A program made the translations under genes and the position numbers. Positions 1-6,014 of a stretch of 64,000 nt of DNA are shown here, piece after piece (the first letter of the stretch is position 1; each line of letters begins with the position of its first letter). Origin of the DNA: a virus; the IMG/VR virus record IMGVR_UViG_3300040801_004034, positions 124,001 through 188,000 of that record; one strand, 5' to 3'. Under the pieces are notes generated by a model. That model had not been told where the DNA came from. It searched no databases and was given only the letters and a program-made list of their open reading frames with translations.

Positions 1-162
1 GATGATGATATTCTAGATTATAGACTCACACAACATTTTATTGAAACCAACAGTATCAATGGTGATGTGCGTGTTTTTGATTATGGTCAACACCATTTTG
101 GTTCTGAGAAATGTGTTAATGAAATTGTTGAGTACATAAATAACTATGTACCATGCGATTAA
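1..162 (+). CDS. C-terminal end of an unknown phage protein (partial)
   Basis: The frame is open from the first base of the window and stops with TAA, giving the last 53 residues (ending NNYVPCD) of a gene that begins outside. I recognise no family. The next gene starts inside its last codons (10-nt overlap), so the two are probably cotranslated. Confidence 0.6.
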   Translation, partial: DDDILDYRLTQHFIETNSINGDVRVFDYGQHHFGSEKCVNEIVEYINNYVPCD

Positions 163-752
163 ATTTTCAAGAGTTCTTTTGTGAATCATTTTCAAACCTT
201 TTCATTAACAAAGATGATGAAAAGCGTAGACAGTTAGCAGATCAAATCCATAGTATGGTGGGTGCATCATATCAGAAAGCTACTGGTCAGCAAAACTTAG
301 CTTTTGGTATGCAGTCTCCAGAAGCTATGCTTGAAACCATACCATTTTGGAAAATCGCAAAACGTGATGGACGTATAAGAGCAGTCATTCTTTATAAAGA
401 TAAGAATGGAAGAAAATCGATGGCAATTGCAACCGATAGTACTAAAGAAGGAAAAAATCTTCTCAAACAAATGCTGCATGATGACATGATACGAAATCGA
501 GCATACAGTGAAATTTCCGATCCATCACTTTCATTCAGAAAGAAAATTCTCCCAGCAAATTTATCAATTCAAGACATAGCTATACCATTTGAAGAAGTTC
601 AGAAGATGATGCCTAATATAACTAGACCACCACAAGATGATCCGCATGTTATAAAACATCCTGAACTTGAGCCATATTTCTATCAGAGAGAGTTCGGTGG
701 AGATCTAAAGACAAAAATAATGGTCGGTCAAATTGGTAATGAAATATCATAA
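153..752 (+). CDS. Hypothetical protein, 199 aa
   Basis: The ATG overlaps the end of the preceding gene. The predicted protein is soluble, with no signal peptide or membrane segment, and mixed alpha/beta in look (residues about 70-110 form a basic strand-rich stretch, RAVILYKDKNGRKSMAI). I do not recognise the family. It is the last protein gene before the RNA array, and a phage-type promoter starts two bases after its stop, so it probably ends an upstream operon. Confidence 0.75.
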   Translation: MRLNFQEFFCESFSNLFINKDDEKRRQLADQIHSMVGASYQKATGQQNLAFGMQSPEAMLETIPFWKIAKRDGRIRAVILYKDKNGRKSMAIATDSTKEGKNLLKQMLHDDMIRNRAYSEISDPSLSFRKKILPANLSIQDIAIPFEEVQKMMPNITRPPQDDPHVIKHPELEPYFYQREFGGDLKTKIMVGQIGNEIS

Positions 753-753
753 A

Positions 754-770
754 GGGAACTATCATATAAT
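754..770 (+). promoter_or_regulatory. Phage promoter, AGGAAC-type
   Basis: GGGAAC, five bases, then TATAAT. This is one of many copies of the AGGAAC-N5-TATAAT element in the window. It faces the noncoding stretch that begins the RNA array. Confidence 0.65.
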
Positions 771-836
771 AGAGACAGAAATACGTTCTTTATCAGAAAA
801 ATCAAAAATAGTTCAAAAAAAAATAGTTTAAAAAGA

Positions 837-853
837 AGGAACTATGATATACT
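837..853 (+). promoter_or_regulatory. Phage promoter, AGGAAC-type
   Basis: AGGAAC followed after five bases by TATACT. A second tandem copy 83 bp after the first, just upstream of the small-subunit-rRNA-like segment. Confidence 0.6.
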
Positions 854-859
854 TGGCAT

Positions 860-1019
860 AAGTAATAACAACGACAATGAATTTACATACACAATATAGC
901 TTTAACAAATGTGAGTCTGATATTAGACAATCACGCCCGATAGCGAATGTGCTGAATACAGGAGGTAGCGGGGATTGACCACGAGATAATTTTAAGTTCT
1001 GAAAAAGAACAATAATAGA
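860..1019 (+). rRNA. Small-subunit rRNA 5'-end-like segment
   Basis: No reading frame. Near 910 the sequence GAGTCTGAT, followed by CAATCACGC and CTGAATACAGG, lines up in order with the 5' end of bacterial 16S rRNA (GAGTTTGAT, GATTGAACGC, CCTAACACATGC in E. coli, recalled). The segment sits between two promoters and a terminator, as an independent RNA gene would. The homology is divergent and judged by eye; a covariance model is needed. Confidence 0.4.
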
Positions 1020-1023
1020 ATTG

Positions 1024-1056
1024 AACTCGGGTCAGAAAAAGGACACCGGGTTTTTT
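1024..1056 (+). terminator. Rho-independent terminator
   Basis: AACTCGG can pair with CCGGGTT across a 15-base loop (one G-U pair) and is followed by a run of T. It would end the short transcript started at the two promoters upstream. Confidence 0.65.
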
Positions 1057-1081
1057 AATGATTTTAAAGATAGACAAAAAT

Positions 1082-1098
1082 AGGAACACAGATATAAT
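1082..1098 (+). promoter_or_regulatory. Phage promoter before the main RNA array
   Basis: AGGAAC, five bases, TATAAT. It lies 26 bp after the terminator and faces the long run of RNA genes. Confidence 0.7.
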
Positions 1099-1109
1099 TT
1101 AAACATAAT

Positions 1110-1275
1110 TTAGTAAATGGCGCCTTGAGCCAAATAAAGAATCAAGGTTAGTACGTCCACTGTAAAAGCATCATGGGCACCTAAACCAATTATATAATTG
1201 AGAGAGGTGAAAGTAAGATTTATAAAATGGTGGCTGCACCAGTGAAGTTGAGATTTTTCTCCTTCTGGTGCAGCC
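1110..1275 (+). rRNA. Possible large-subunit rRNA domain II segment
   Basis: Noncoding and structured. GAGAGGTGAAAGTAAGAT near 1200 resembles the conserved GGGGGTGAAAGGCCAAT of E. coli 23S rRNA (about 800), and TGTAAAAGCATCA just upstream resembles the preceding TGTTGAAAAATTAGCGGATGA. The 3' part ends in an 11-bp hairpin (GGCTGCACCAG with CTGGTGCAGCC, 1231-1275). Tentative: it could simply be an unrelated structured RNA. Confidence 0.3.
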
Positions 1276-1376
1276 TTAACTTTCAGGAATATGGCAGCTG
1301 TTCGATTCAGTAACTCTTCGGAGATGTGGTGTTGTCAGATACGTTCAAAGTTAGACTCCTTGTATTCCTCAATTTT
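1276..1376 (+). rRNA. Large-subunit rRNA domain V segment (about 2500-2590)
   Basis: TATGGCagCTGTTCG lines up with the TATGGCTGTTCG of E. coli 23S domain V. The following GTTGTCAGATACGTTC resembles the A-loop and helix 93 stretch (GTCGTGAGACAGTTC). In E. coli coordinates this is the piece right after the one at 2782-2888. Alignment by eye from memory. Confidence 0.5.
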
Positions 1377-1380
1377 CAAA

Positions 1381-1452
1381 TCCTAGTCGTCTAGAAGCAG
1401 AGGACACCAGCCAGTTCGTGCTGGAAACGATAAGTTGCGATTATCCTAGGAC
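1381..1452 (+). tRNA. tRNA-like, Glu-type body (degenerate)
   Basis: TCCTAG pairs with CTAGGA at the ends. The D arm (CTAGAAGCAGAGGAC) resembles tRNA-Glu and the anticodon stem is CCAGC/GCTGG. The anticodon loop is 8 nt and contains TTC, and the T loop (GTTGCGA) is not canonical. It may be a decayed or unusual tRNA-Glu. Confidence 0.4.
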
Positions 1453-1550
1453 GTTTTAATCCATATAATCTAGGCAAGAGCTTGCAGGCTTATCATTTAG
1501 GTTATATGGCGCCAGATATATAGTAACTGCAATTACAAATATACCTGCGT

Positions 1551-1617
1551 TGTATCGGTCGGCTGGCGGAGACGCCCTCGTGAAGAGGGAGGTGATTGGT
1601 TCGATTCCAATATACAA
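1551..1617 (+). tRNA. tRNA-like gene, anticodon unclear
   Basis: It has a good T arm (ATTGG TTCGATT CCAAT) and a partial acceptor stem (TGTAT/ATACA). The anticodon arm can be folded two ways (loop containing GTGAA), so Phe or Ser cannot be decided. No CCA is encoded. Confidence 0.4.
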
Positions 1618-1710
1618 ATTCGATATTTATACCTATGCAAGTCATGTGTGAGTCATGGGGACGAAACATATAATAAACCACATGTCATGTATATGTTTCA
1701 AATTTTATAA

Positions 1711-1797
1711 GCCTAGGTGGCTCAGTTGGTCGACAGCGCCTGCTTTGTAAGCAGGATCCTACAGGACTCGTGGGTTCGAATCCCACCCTAGGCTCCA
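1711..1797 (+). tRNA. tRNA-Thr (TGT)
   Basis: Perfect acceptor GCCTAGG/CCTAGGC with discriminator T and encoded CCA. Anticodon stem CCTGC/GCAGG, loop TTTGTAA. The variable region is longer than usual for Thr. Confidence 0.9.
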
Positions 1798-1839
1798 TTT
1801 TGATTGTAGTTTTCGAGTTACGTTTGATTAAGTATTTAT

Positions 1840-2364
1840 ATGATAACATGTATGCAATGCAATAAATTGATTCCTAATCAGGAATCGATAGCTCATAAAT
1901 ATCAAAAACGTTTTTGTGATAGTTCTTGTAGTGCAAAATACAATAACACAAAACGTAAATATAAAAAACAACCAAAAAGCAAGTGTTTGAATTGCGATAA
2001 AGAAACAAAATATAGTACAACGAAGTTTTGTTCGCATCAATGTTCAGGAGATTTTAGAGCAAAACAAGCATATAAAACCAATATCGAAAAATATAAAGCT
2101 GGTGAATTAACAAATCGTAATCGTATATATTCATTTCTTGTTGAAGAATTTGGTAATATATGTAATATATGCCAGTTAGATGGTAACAATTGGAACGGTA
2201 AACCTATCAGATTATGGGTAGATCATATTGATGGGAATGCAACAAATAATTCACCATCGAATTTCAGACTGTTGTGTCCAAATTGCGAATCACAAACTGA
2301 TTTTTGTAGAGGTAAGAATTATGGAAATGGTAGATCATCAAGAGGTCTAAAACCATACGGGTAA
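1840..2364 (+). CDS. HNH homing endonuclease
   Basis: 174 aa, inserted in the tRNA array between tRNA-Thr and tRNA-Lys. The N-terminal half has four CxxC-type zinc knuckles. The C-terminal half carries the HNH core (VDHIDGNATNN, then NFRLLCPNCESQ), with CNIC and CPNC as the structural zinc pair. The start follows a TAAGTATTTATATG late-promoter-like stretch. Such free-standing endonucleases cut recipient DNA near their own insertion site and spread by repair. It does not resemble the other HNH genes here closely. Confidence 0.85.
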   Translation: MITCMQCNKLIPNQESIAHKYQKRFCDSSCSAKYNNTKRKYKKQPKSKCLNCDKETKYSTTKFCSHQCSGDFRAKQAYKTNIEKYKAGELTNRNRIYSFLVEEFGNICNICQLDGNNWNGKPIRLWVDHIDGNATNNSPSNFRLLCPNCESQTDFCRGKNYGNGRSSRGLKPYG

Positions 2365-2370
2365 TTTAAT

Positions 2371-2445
2371 GGATCTATAATATAACGGCTATTATCACCG
2401 GTTTTTACCCGGCTTATCCGGGTTCAAGTCCCGGTGGATCCACCA
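2371..2445 (+). tRNA. tRNA-Lys (TTT)
   Basis: Acceptor GGATCTA/TGGATCC, discriminator A, CCA encoded. Anticodon stem ACCGG/CCGGC with loop TTTTTAC; T arm CCGGG TTCAAGT CCCGG. Confidence 0.85.
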
Positions 2446-2449
2446 TTTA

Positions 2450-2698
2450 ACGTCCCTAGAATCACAGGTATAGGTGCGCCAATGCAAACTATGCGGCATT
2501 GGTCAGTAATGCAATGCACCTTTGATGTAGATTTGCGAGATACGAAGTAGGTGTTGATAGCAGATAGCATAGGCTGTAAACAACACTGAGATAGTTGATC
2601 GTGTAGGAGAATTGCCTAGGAGGGATGACCATCTACAGTTCGAAAGCCGGAAGTCTTGGGTGTTAGGCTTGACAATCGGAGAGACGATACAAATTTAA
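2450..2698 (+). rRNA. Small-subunit rRNA central-domain-like segment
   Basis: A 250-nt noncoding unit between two tRNAs. In order it shows matches to E. coli 16S rRNA 680-930 (recalled): GATTTGCGAGATACGAAG against GAAATGCGTAGAGATCTGGAG, GCTGTAAACAAC against GCCGTAAACGAT (790 region), GCCTAGGAGGGATGACC against GCCTGGGGAGTACGGCC, and CTTGACAATCGG against AATTGACGGGGG. Four matches in the right order argue against chance. Confidence 0.55.
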
Positions 2699-2699
2699 T

Positions 2700-2776
2700 G
2701 GGCGTGTAGTTCAAGTGGCAGAATACCGGATTTGCAATTCGGAGGTTTGGGATTTCGATTATCCCCACGTCCACCA
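2700..2776 (+). tRNA. tRNA-Ala (TGC)
   Basis: Acceptor GGGCGTG/CACGTCC carries the G3-U70 pair that identifies tRNA-Ala. Loop TTTGCAA on stem CCGGA/TTCGG gives anticodon TGC. CCA encoded. Confidence 0.9.
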
Positions 2777-2781
2777 TCTTA

Positions 2782-2888
2782 AAAATGATAACAGTATGGT
2801 CAGAACATAGCTATTCTAGATTAACTATGCAATGCACTTGAAGATTAGGACACTTCTTAAGTTATCGATAATGTATATCAGTCCTATA
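2782..2888 (+). rRNA. Large-subunit rRNA domain V segment (about 2447-2505)
   Basis: GATAACAG at 2787 is the invariant start of the peptidyl-transferase central-loop region (GATAACAGGCTGAT in E. coli). AATGCACTTGAAGATTAGG downstream aligns with TTTGGCACCTCGATGTCGG. The unit ends in the usual ACAATTTATG linker. Alignment by eye. Confidence 0.5.
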
Positions 2889-2895
2889 CAATTTA

Positions 2896-3014
2896 TGATC
2901 GAGGTCGTTATAATCGACTCACCAAAATAATGTAGAGTACTATATGTTATTGCGGGAAATAAAAGATATGTAATGAGCTATTGCACAGGGGTGAAAATCC
3001 TCCATCGATCACCA
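2896..3014 (+). tRNA. tRNA-like RNA with extra hairpin
   Basis: The ends TGATCGA/TCGATCA pair perfectly and are followed by CCA. The D-arm stem GTCG/CGAC is clear and the T arm has an aberrant loop (TGAAAAT). The middle is enlarged by a hairpin (AATAATGTAG with CTATATGTTATT), so no anticodon can be assigned. Confidence 0.4.
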
Positions 3015-3020
3015 TTTTAT

Positions 3021-3106
3021 GGGTACCTAAAGCTGTTCGGATACAGTAGCTTGACTGTAAATCAAGTCTCTTCGGGGGAGTGGTTCGAGTCCACAGGTAC
3101 CCACCA
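3021..3106 (+). tRNA. tRNA-Tyr (GTA)
   Basis: Perfect acceptor GGGTACC/GGTACCC, discriminator A, CCA. Stem CTTGA/TCAAG, loop CTGTAAA. A long variable arm (class II) is normal for bacterial tRNA-Tyr. Confidence 0.92.
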
Positions 3107-3111
3107 TTTAT

Positions 3112-3242
3112 ACATAGTAGCTTAATTGAGTTAGATGATCAAATGAGTCTGTGAGAGGTACCCAAAATCAGATAGTTTGATCATACTGATAAAGCGGCCG
3201 GCTAATAACCGGTATCGTTGTTGGTAGAAATCCAACTATTGT
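3112..3242 (+). tRNA. tRNA-like, Ile-type loop, with D-arm insertion
   Basis: Anticodon arm GCCGG CTAATAA CCGGT would read AAT (Ile codon ATT), unusual because bacteria normally use GAT. A hairpin (GATGATCAAA with TTTGATCAT) enlarges the D arm, and the T loop is TAGAAAT. No CCA is encoded. Possibly decayed or specialised. Confidence 0.4.
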
Positions 3243-3255
3243 ATAACAATTTTAT

Positions 3256-3365
3256 GTCGCAATTAGTGTAACGGTTAGCACGCCACCGCAAGGTGAGGAC
3301 AGCAGTTCGATTCTGCAAAGCTTGGAGGTCCTTGAAGGAAGATCGGTTCAAATCCGATAGCGACT
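3256..3365 (+). tRNA. tRNA-like unit with two T-arm-like hairpins
   Basis: Ends GTCGC/GCGAC pair. It contains a D-arm-like segment, then one T-arm-like hairpin (GCAG TTCGATT CTGC) and a second, better one (ATCGG TTCAAAT CCGAT). It looks like a composite of two tRNAs. Anticodon not assignable. Confidence 0.4.
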
Positions 3366-3374
3366 CATTTTTAT

Positions 3375-3450
3375 TGTAGGGAGGGATGCTGGTATCCCCG
3401 TGAGTCTCATAAGCTCACTGACGCGGGTTCGATTCCCGCCCCCGCACCCA
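3375..3450 (+). tRNA. tRNA-Met-type (CAT)
   Basis: Stem TGAGT/GCTCA with loop CTCATAA; T arm CGGG TTCGATT CCCG. The acceptor TGTAGGG/CCCCGCA has one mismatch. CCA encoded. It could be elongator Met or a lysidine-modified Ile tRNA. Confidence 0.75.
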
Positions 3451-3452
3451 TT

Positions 3453-3546
3453 TTACTGAAGGTCGGCACACTGATATGCCAATGCCGTCTGCAGCGGTTA
3501 GTCAAAATTGGTCTCTAACCAGGAGTTGATAAGATCACTTCAGTAA
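3453..3546 (+). rRNA. Large-subunit rRNA domain V segment (about 2230-2330)
   Basis: The unit is closed by a perfect 9-bp helix (TTACTGAAG with CTTCAGTAA). GAAGGTCGGC and GGTTAGTCAAAATTGG align in order with GAAGGTTGGC and GGTTAGTGCAATGGC of E. coli 23S domain V, the P-loop region. It is followed by the AACAATTTTAT linker. Confidence 0.5.
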
Positions 3547-3558
3547 CAATTTTATAAT

Positions 3559-3634
3559 GGTCTCATGGTCCAACGGCTTAAGATATTCGACTGTCTCTCG
3601 AATGATGAGGGTTCGATTCCCTCTGGGATCGCCA
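3559..3634 (+). tRNA. tRNA-Asp (GTC)
   Basis: Acceptor GGTCTCA/TGGGATC, discriminator G (Asp identity), CCA. Stem TTCGA/TCGAA, loop CTGTCTC. Confidence 0.9.
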
Positions 3635-3639
3635 TTTAA

Positions 3640-3716
3640 TTGACCAGAGGAGAATAGTGAAACTCGTTCGACAGTTTATCGAAAAATAGTGGGTTTGAAT
3701 CCCATTGGTTGAGCCA
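3640..3716 (+). tRNA. tRNA-Asn (GTT), unusual loop
   Basis: Acceptor TTGACCA/TGGTTGA, discriminator G, CCA. Stem TTCGA/TCGAA with loop CAGTTTA reads GTT but has A instead of the near-universal T at position 33. Confidence 0.7.
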
Positions 3717-3723
3717 TTTATAT

Positions 3724-3798
3724 GCCGCTATGTTGTAAAGGATGCATTTCTTCCCTGTCAAGGTTGAGGTACGAGTTCAAATCTCGTTAGTGGCGCCA
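3724..3798 (+). tRNA. tRNA-Asp (GTC), second gene
   Basis: Acceptor GCCGCTA/TAGTGGC, discriminator G, CCA. Loop CTGTCAA reads GTC; the anticodon stem CTTCC/GGTTG has two mismatches. Confidence 0.8.
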
Positions 3799-3799
3799 C

Positions 3800-3916
3800 G
3801 GGTCCTTAGCTCAAATGGTTAGAGCAACCGACTCTTTCAAATTATATGATAATATTTCTATTGTATGATTTGGAATAATCGGTAGGTTGGGAGTTCGATC
3901 CTCCCAGGACCCACCA
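3800..3916 (+). tRNA. tRNA-Lys (CTT) with about 40-nt anticodon-loop insertion
   Basis: The body matches bacterial tRNA-Lys: perfect acceptor GGGTCCT/AGGACCC, D arm TAGCTC...GAGC, anticodon stem ACCGA/TCGGT, canonical T arm, CCA. The loop is 47 nt instead of 7. Removing about 40 nt after CTCTT restores CTCTTAA (anticodon CTT). The insertion folds into a hairpin (TCAAATTATATGATA with TATTGTATGATTTG). Either an intron to be spliced or a permanently enlarged loop. A normal tRNA-Lys(CTT) is encoded at 6670. Confidence 0.8.
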
Positions 3917-3961
3917 TTTTCGATATGTTAGGGTACCGATAATATTTGAATAAATATTAAT

Positions 3962-4636
3962 ATGGAATATATTACCATTATTTGCAAAAATTGCGAACAA
4001 GAACATCGATACCCTAAACGTCATTATATTCAAAGACAGAAAACAGGAAGACCGCATAAGATATATTGTTCAAGACATTGTGCTGATATCGGTAAATCGG
4101 TCAAATACGAAAAAAGACATTGTGTTGTATGTAAAGATGAATTTAATTGTAAATCAAATTTAAAAACAAAATGTTGTAGTCGTAAATGTGCTGATAATTT
4201 ACATAATCCTAAAAAGAAATGTGGCAAATGTAAAAAACCTGATTGTAATAATATTACCAGTAATCATCGAAAAGTATTATGTGATATATGTATTGGTGAA
4301 GGTAGATCATATTATAAAGCATATAATTACATGTTACCAGATGAGCTTCCTCTTTATAAAGTTATAAAACAAAGAGGTTCAAATAAATTTGATGTAGTTA
4401 GATCATGGGCTCGTAAAAAAATGATCAACAGTGGTGTAGAATTAAAATGCGATGTTTGTGATTATGATATTCATGTTGAAGCAGCACATATTAAACCTTT
4501 AAGTACATTTTCACCAGATACACTCATTTCAGAAGTTAACTCATTTGATAACTTAAGATTGATGTGCCGTAATCATCATTGGGAGCTTGACCATGGGGTA
4601 TTAAAAGAAAAAATTTCATCGCCGCGAAGCTCTTAG
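3962..4636 (+). CDS. HNH homing endonuclease
   Basis: 224 aa with several CxxC zinc knuckles in the first 110 residues. The C-terminal HNH domain has CDVC, AAHIKPLS, NLRLMCRNHHWELDHG. The ATG follows TAAATATTAAT (late-promoter-like). Its stop codon TAG lies inside the following tRNA-like gene, so the element is fitted against the 5' end of a tRNA, as are two other endonuclease genes in the array. Confidence 0.85.
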   Translation: MEYITIICKNCEQEHRYPKRHYIQRQKTGRPHKIYCSRHCADIGKSVKYEKRHCVVCKDEFNCKSNLKTKCCSRKCADNLHNPKKKCGKCKKPDCNNITSNHRKVLCDICIGEGRSYYKAYNYMLPDELPLYKVIKQRGSNKFDVVRSWARKKMINSGVELKCDVCDYDIHVEAAHIKPLSTFSPDTLISEVNSFDNLRLMCRNHHWELDHGVLKEKISSPRSS

Positions 4637-4709
4637 TAGAGCAGTTGGATTTATATCCCAATGTCTAGATAAGAAACAGGAAGGGGAGCGTAACCCCTCG
4701 CGGCGACCA
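4620..4709 (+). tRNA. tRNA-like gene, anticodon uncertain
   Basis: Perfect acceptor CGCCGCG/CGCGGCG, discriminator A, CCA; D arm GCTC/GAGC with a short loop. The anticodon arm (GTTGG...CCAAT) has a 9-nt loop that could show TAT. The T loop AGCGTAA is unusual and the variable arm is long. Its 5' part overlaps the end of the HNH gene. Confidence 0.5.
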
Positions 4710-4732
4710 TTTACATTTTTCAATTTTATATA

Positions 4733-4827
4733 TCGTGGAGTGCCCGAGTTGGTTTAAGGGATCCGGCTTGGAACCGGATGAATTGGCCCGTTGTCTGTTC
4801 CGTGGGTTCGAATCCCACCTCCGCGAC
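4733..4827 (+). tRNA. Class II tRNA, Ser-like body
   Basis: Acceptor TCGTGGA/TCCGCGA, Ser-like D arm, long variable arm, canonical T arm GTGGG TTCGAAT CCCAC. The loop CTTGGAA on stem TCCGG/CCGGA literally reads TGG (Pro), while body type and context fit Ser(GGA). No CCA encoded. Confidence 0.65.
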
Positions 4828-4836
4828 ATTTTATAT

Positions 4837-4922
4837 GGAGGTTAGCGTCAAGGCGACAAACGGGTGTTGAATACCCGGCCGGGTTTAATAGCTCGAGGGT
4901 TCAATTCCTTTAGCCTCCGCCA
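4837..4922 (+). tRNA. tRNA-Ser (TGA)
   Basis: Acceptor GGAGGTT/AGCCTCC, discriminator G, CCA. Stem CGGGT/ACCCG, loop GTTGAAT, long variable arm. Confidence 0.88.
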
Positions 4923-4929
4923 CTTCCCA

Positions 4930-5005
4930 TCCCTGGGAAGCTCATACGGAAGAGCACACGGTCGATAACCGTGAGGTAGTCGGTTCGAATCCGATTACTA
5001 CAGCC
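4930..5005 (+). tRNA. tRNA-Ile-like (GAT), poor acceptor
   Basis: Anticodon arm CACGG TCGATAA CCGTG reads GAT, with C at position 33. The T arm is canonical (TCGG TTCGAAT CCGA). The acceptor strands do not pair well, so this copy may be decaying. Confidence 0.5.
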
Positions 5006-5012
5006 CTTTCAT

Positions 5013-5089
5013 CCCTAGGTAGCTTAGCGGTTTAAAGCATCCGGTTGATAACCGGAAGACCGAGAGTTCAAATCTCTCCTCAGGGACCA
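5013..5089 (+). tRNA. tRNA-Ile (GAT)
   Basis: Stem TCCGG/CCGGA, loop TTGATAA; T arm GAGAG TTCAAAT CTCTC; acceptor CCCTAGG/CTCAGGG with one mismatch; discriminator A, CCA. Confidence 0.88.
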
Positions 5090-5095
5090 CTTTAT

Positions 5096-5180
5096 TCTGA
5101 CGTAGCCGAGCTGGTAGCAGGCGACAGACTGTTAATCTGTAGGAGAAATCCCGTCGGTGGTTCGAGCCCACCCGTCAGAG
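5096..5180 (+). tRNA. tRNA with GTT anticodon, long variable arm
   Basis: Perfect acceptor TCTGACG/CGTCAGA, discriminator G, no CCA. Stem ACAGA/TCTGT, loop CTGTTAA (Asn). The long variable arm (AGGAGAAATCCC) is a class II feature not expected for Asn. Confidence 0.8.
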
Positions 5181-5191
5181 CTTTATTTTAT

Positions 5192-5269
5192 TCCGTCTGG
5201 GCTGGCATAGTGTTAAGCGGCAGGCTGTTAACCTGTTTAAGTGTGGGGCGGTACCACAAGACGGAGCCA
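5192..5269 (+). tRNA. tRNA-Asn (GTT)
   Basis: Perfect acceptor TCCGTCT/AGACGGA, discriminator G, CCA. Stem GCAGG/CCTGT, loop CTGTTAA. The T loop GGCGGTA is not canonical. Confidence 0.75.
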
Positions 5270-5358
5270 TTTGCGGTCCCCGGCTTGACTAGAAACGAGC
5301 TCGCAGTCTCTTCCAGGGTCTTCTGCGTTATCAAAAGGATTAAGACCCTACCACTTTA
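5270..5358 (+). rRNA. Large-subunit rRNA domain V segment (about 2325-2440)
   Basis: GGCTTGACTAGAAACGAGC aligns with AGCTTGACTGCGAGCG, and AGGGTC...ATCAAAAGG with AGGGCCATCGCTCAACGGATAAAAGG of E. coli 23S domain V (recalled). It sits in rRNA order between the pieces at 3453 and 2782. Its 3' end can pair AGGGTCTT with AAGACCCT. Confidence 0.45.
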
Positions 5359-5361
5359 TAT

Positions 5362-5437
5362 CTCCTAGCATGCTGTTGGAAGCACAGTGATTCTTACAAA
5401 ATCGCTCTCGTAAGTTCGATTCTTACCTAGGAGACCA
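5362..5437 (+). tRNA. tRNA-Val (TAC)
   Basis: Perfect acceptor CTCCTAG/CTAGGAG, discriminator A, CCA. Stem TGATT/AATCG, loop CTTACAA; T arm GTAAG TTCGATT CTTAC. Confidence 0.85.
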
Positions 5438-5443
5438 TTTTAA

Positions 5444-5520
5444 CGGGAATATGGTGTAACAGGTGCGCACGCTCGACTGAAGATCCTGAGGTTCTGGTTC
5501 GATTCCAGATATTCCCGCCA
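5444..5520 (+). tRNA. tRNA-Phe (GAA), probable
   Basis: Perfect acceptor GGGAATA/TATTCCC, discriminator G, CCA. Loop CTGAAGA reads GAA; the 3' side of the anticodon stem is irregular. T arm TCTGG TTCGATT CCAGA. Confidence 0.7.
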
Positions 5521-5521
5521 T

Positions 5522-5606
5522 TTTAACGTTTAACATGTGAGGAGCATGACTTAATTGGTACGTGAGGAGCATGAACAAATAAACAAATACATGGTCACAA
5601 TTTTAT
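5522..5606 (+). repeat. Degenerate unit with 13-bp direct repeat
   Basis: GTGAGGAGCATGA occurs twice, 21 bp apart, inside a unit whose ends (TGTGA/TCACA) can pair. It probably represents a damaged RNA gene. No anticodon arm is recognisable. Confidence 0.45.
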
Positions 5607-5778
5607 GAGGGGGTATCCTAGTGGTAAGGGACAGACTCTGTCGTATATGAATTAGTTTGGAAGCGTACGGTAGTACATTCTAATTTCATATTATGGCAAC
5701 CTGTTGTTGACGAAAGCAAAACAAAGCGCTTTGTTTTGTGGGAGACGTTGAAGGTTCGATTCCTTTTCCCGCTCGCCA
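5607..5778 (+). tRNA. tRNA with large internal insertion
   Basis: Ends GAGGGGG/CCCGCTC pair (one mismatch), discriminator G, CCA, and T arm GAAGG TTCGATT CCTTT, but the gene spans 172 nt. The centre holds an insertion with a long hairpin (ATATGAATTAG with CTAATTTCATAT), and near the variable region a 10-bp hairpin (CAAAACAAAG with CTTTGTTTTG). Anticodon not readable without knowing the insert ends. Confidence 0.55.
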
Positions 5779-5782
5779 TTTT

Positions 5783-5930
5783 TATTCTGACAATGCTAAG
5801 CTGATCTTTTTAAGGGACTGTACTGCTGGTATGATCTGTTACAACTATCGCTTGAAGGTATACATTCTTGCCCTGTGACAAGTTCAACATTGGTCAACGT
5901 GGTAGCTCCTCGTTGTTTACAGATATTTTA
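5783..5930 (+). rRNA. Possible large-subunit rRNA domain IV-V junction segment
   Basis: The unit CTGACAATG...CATTGGTCA can close on itself. ACAATGCTAAGCTGAT resembles ACGAATGGCGTAATGAT, and TGAAGGTATACATTC resembles TGAAGATGCAGTGTACC of E. coli 23S about 1930-2030. Weaker than the other matches. Confidence 0.3.
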
Positions 5931-5934
5931 TAAT

Positions 5935-6011
5935 GCATCACTAGTGTTTAACGGCTAGCACGTGAGTCTTCCAAACTTGAAGTAAGGGTTCAAGTCCCTT
6001 GTGATGCACCA
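5935..6011 (+). tRNA. tRNA-Gly (TCC)
   Basis: Perfect acceptor GCATCAC/GTGATGC, discriminator A, CCA. Stem TGAGT/ACTTG, loop CTTCCAA. Confidence 0.88.
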
Positions 6012-6014
6012 TTT

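Noticed and set aside
5045-5368. 107-codon open frame across tRNA genes
   Set aside because: It runs through tRNA-Ile and two tRNA-Asn genes and has no homology-like sequence; an artefact of GC-richer tRNA DNA.
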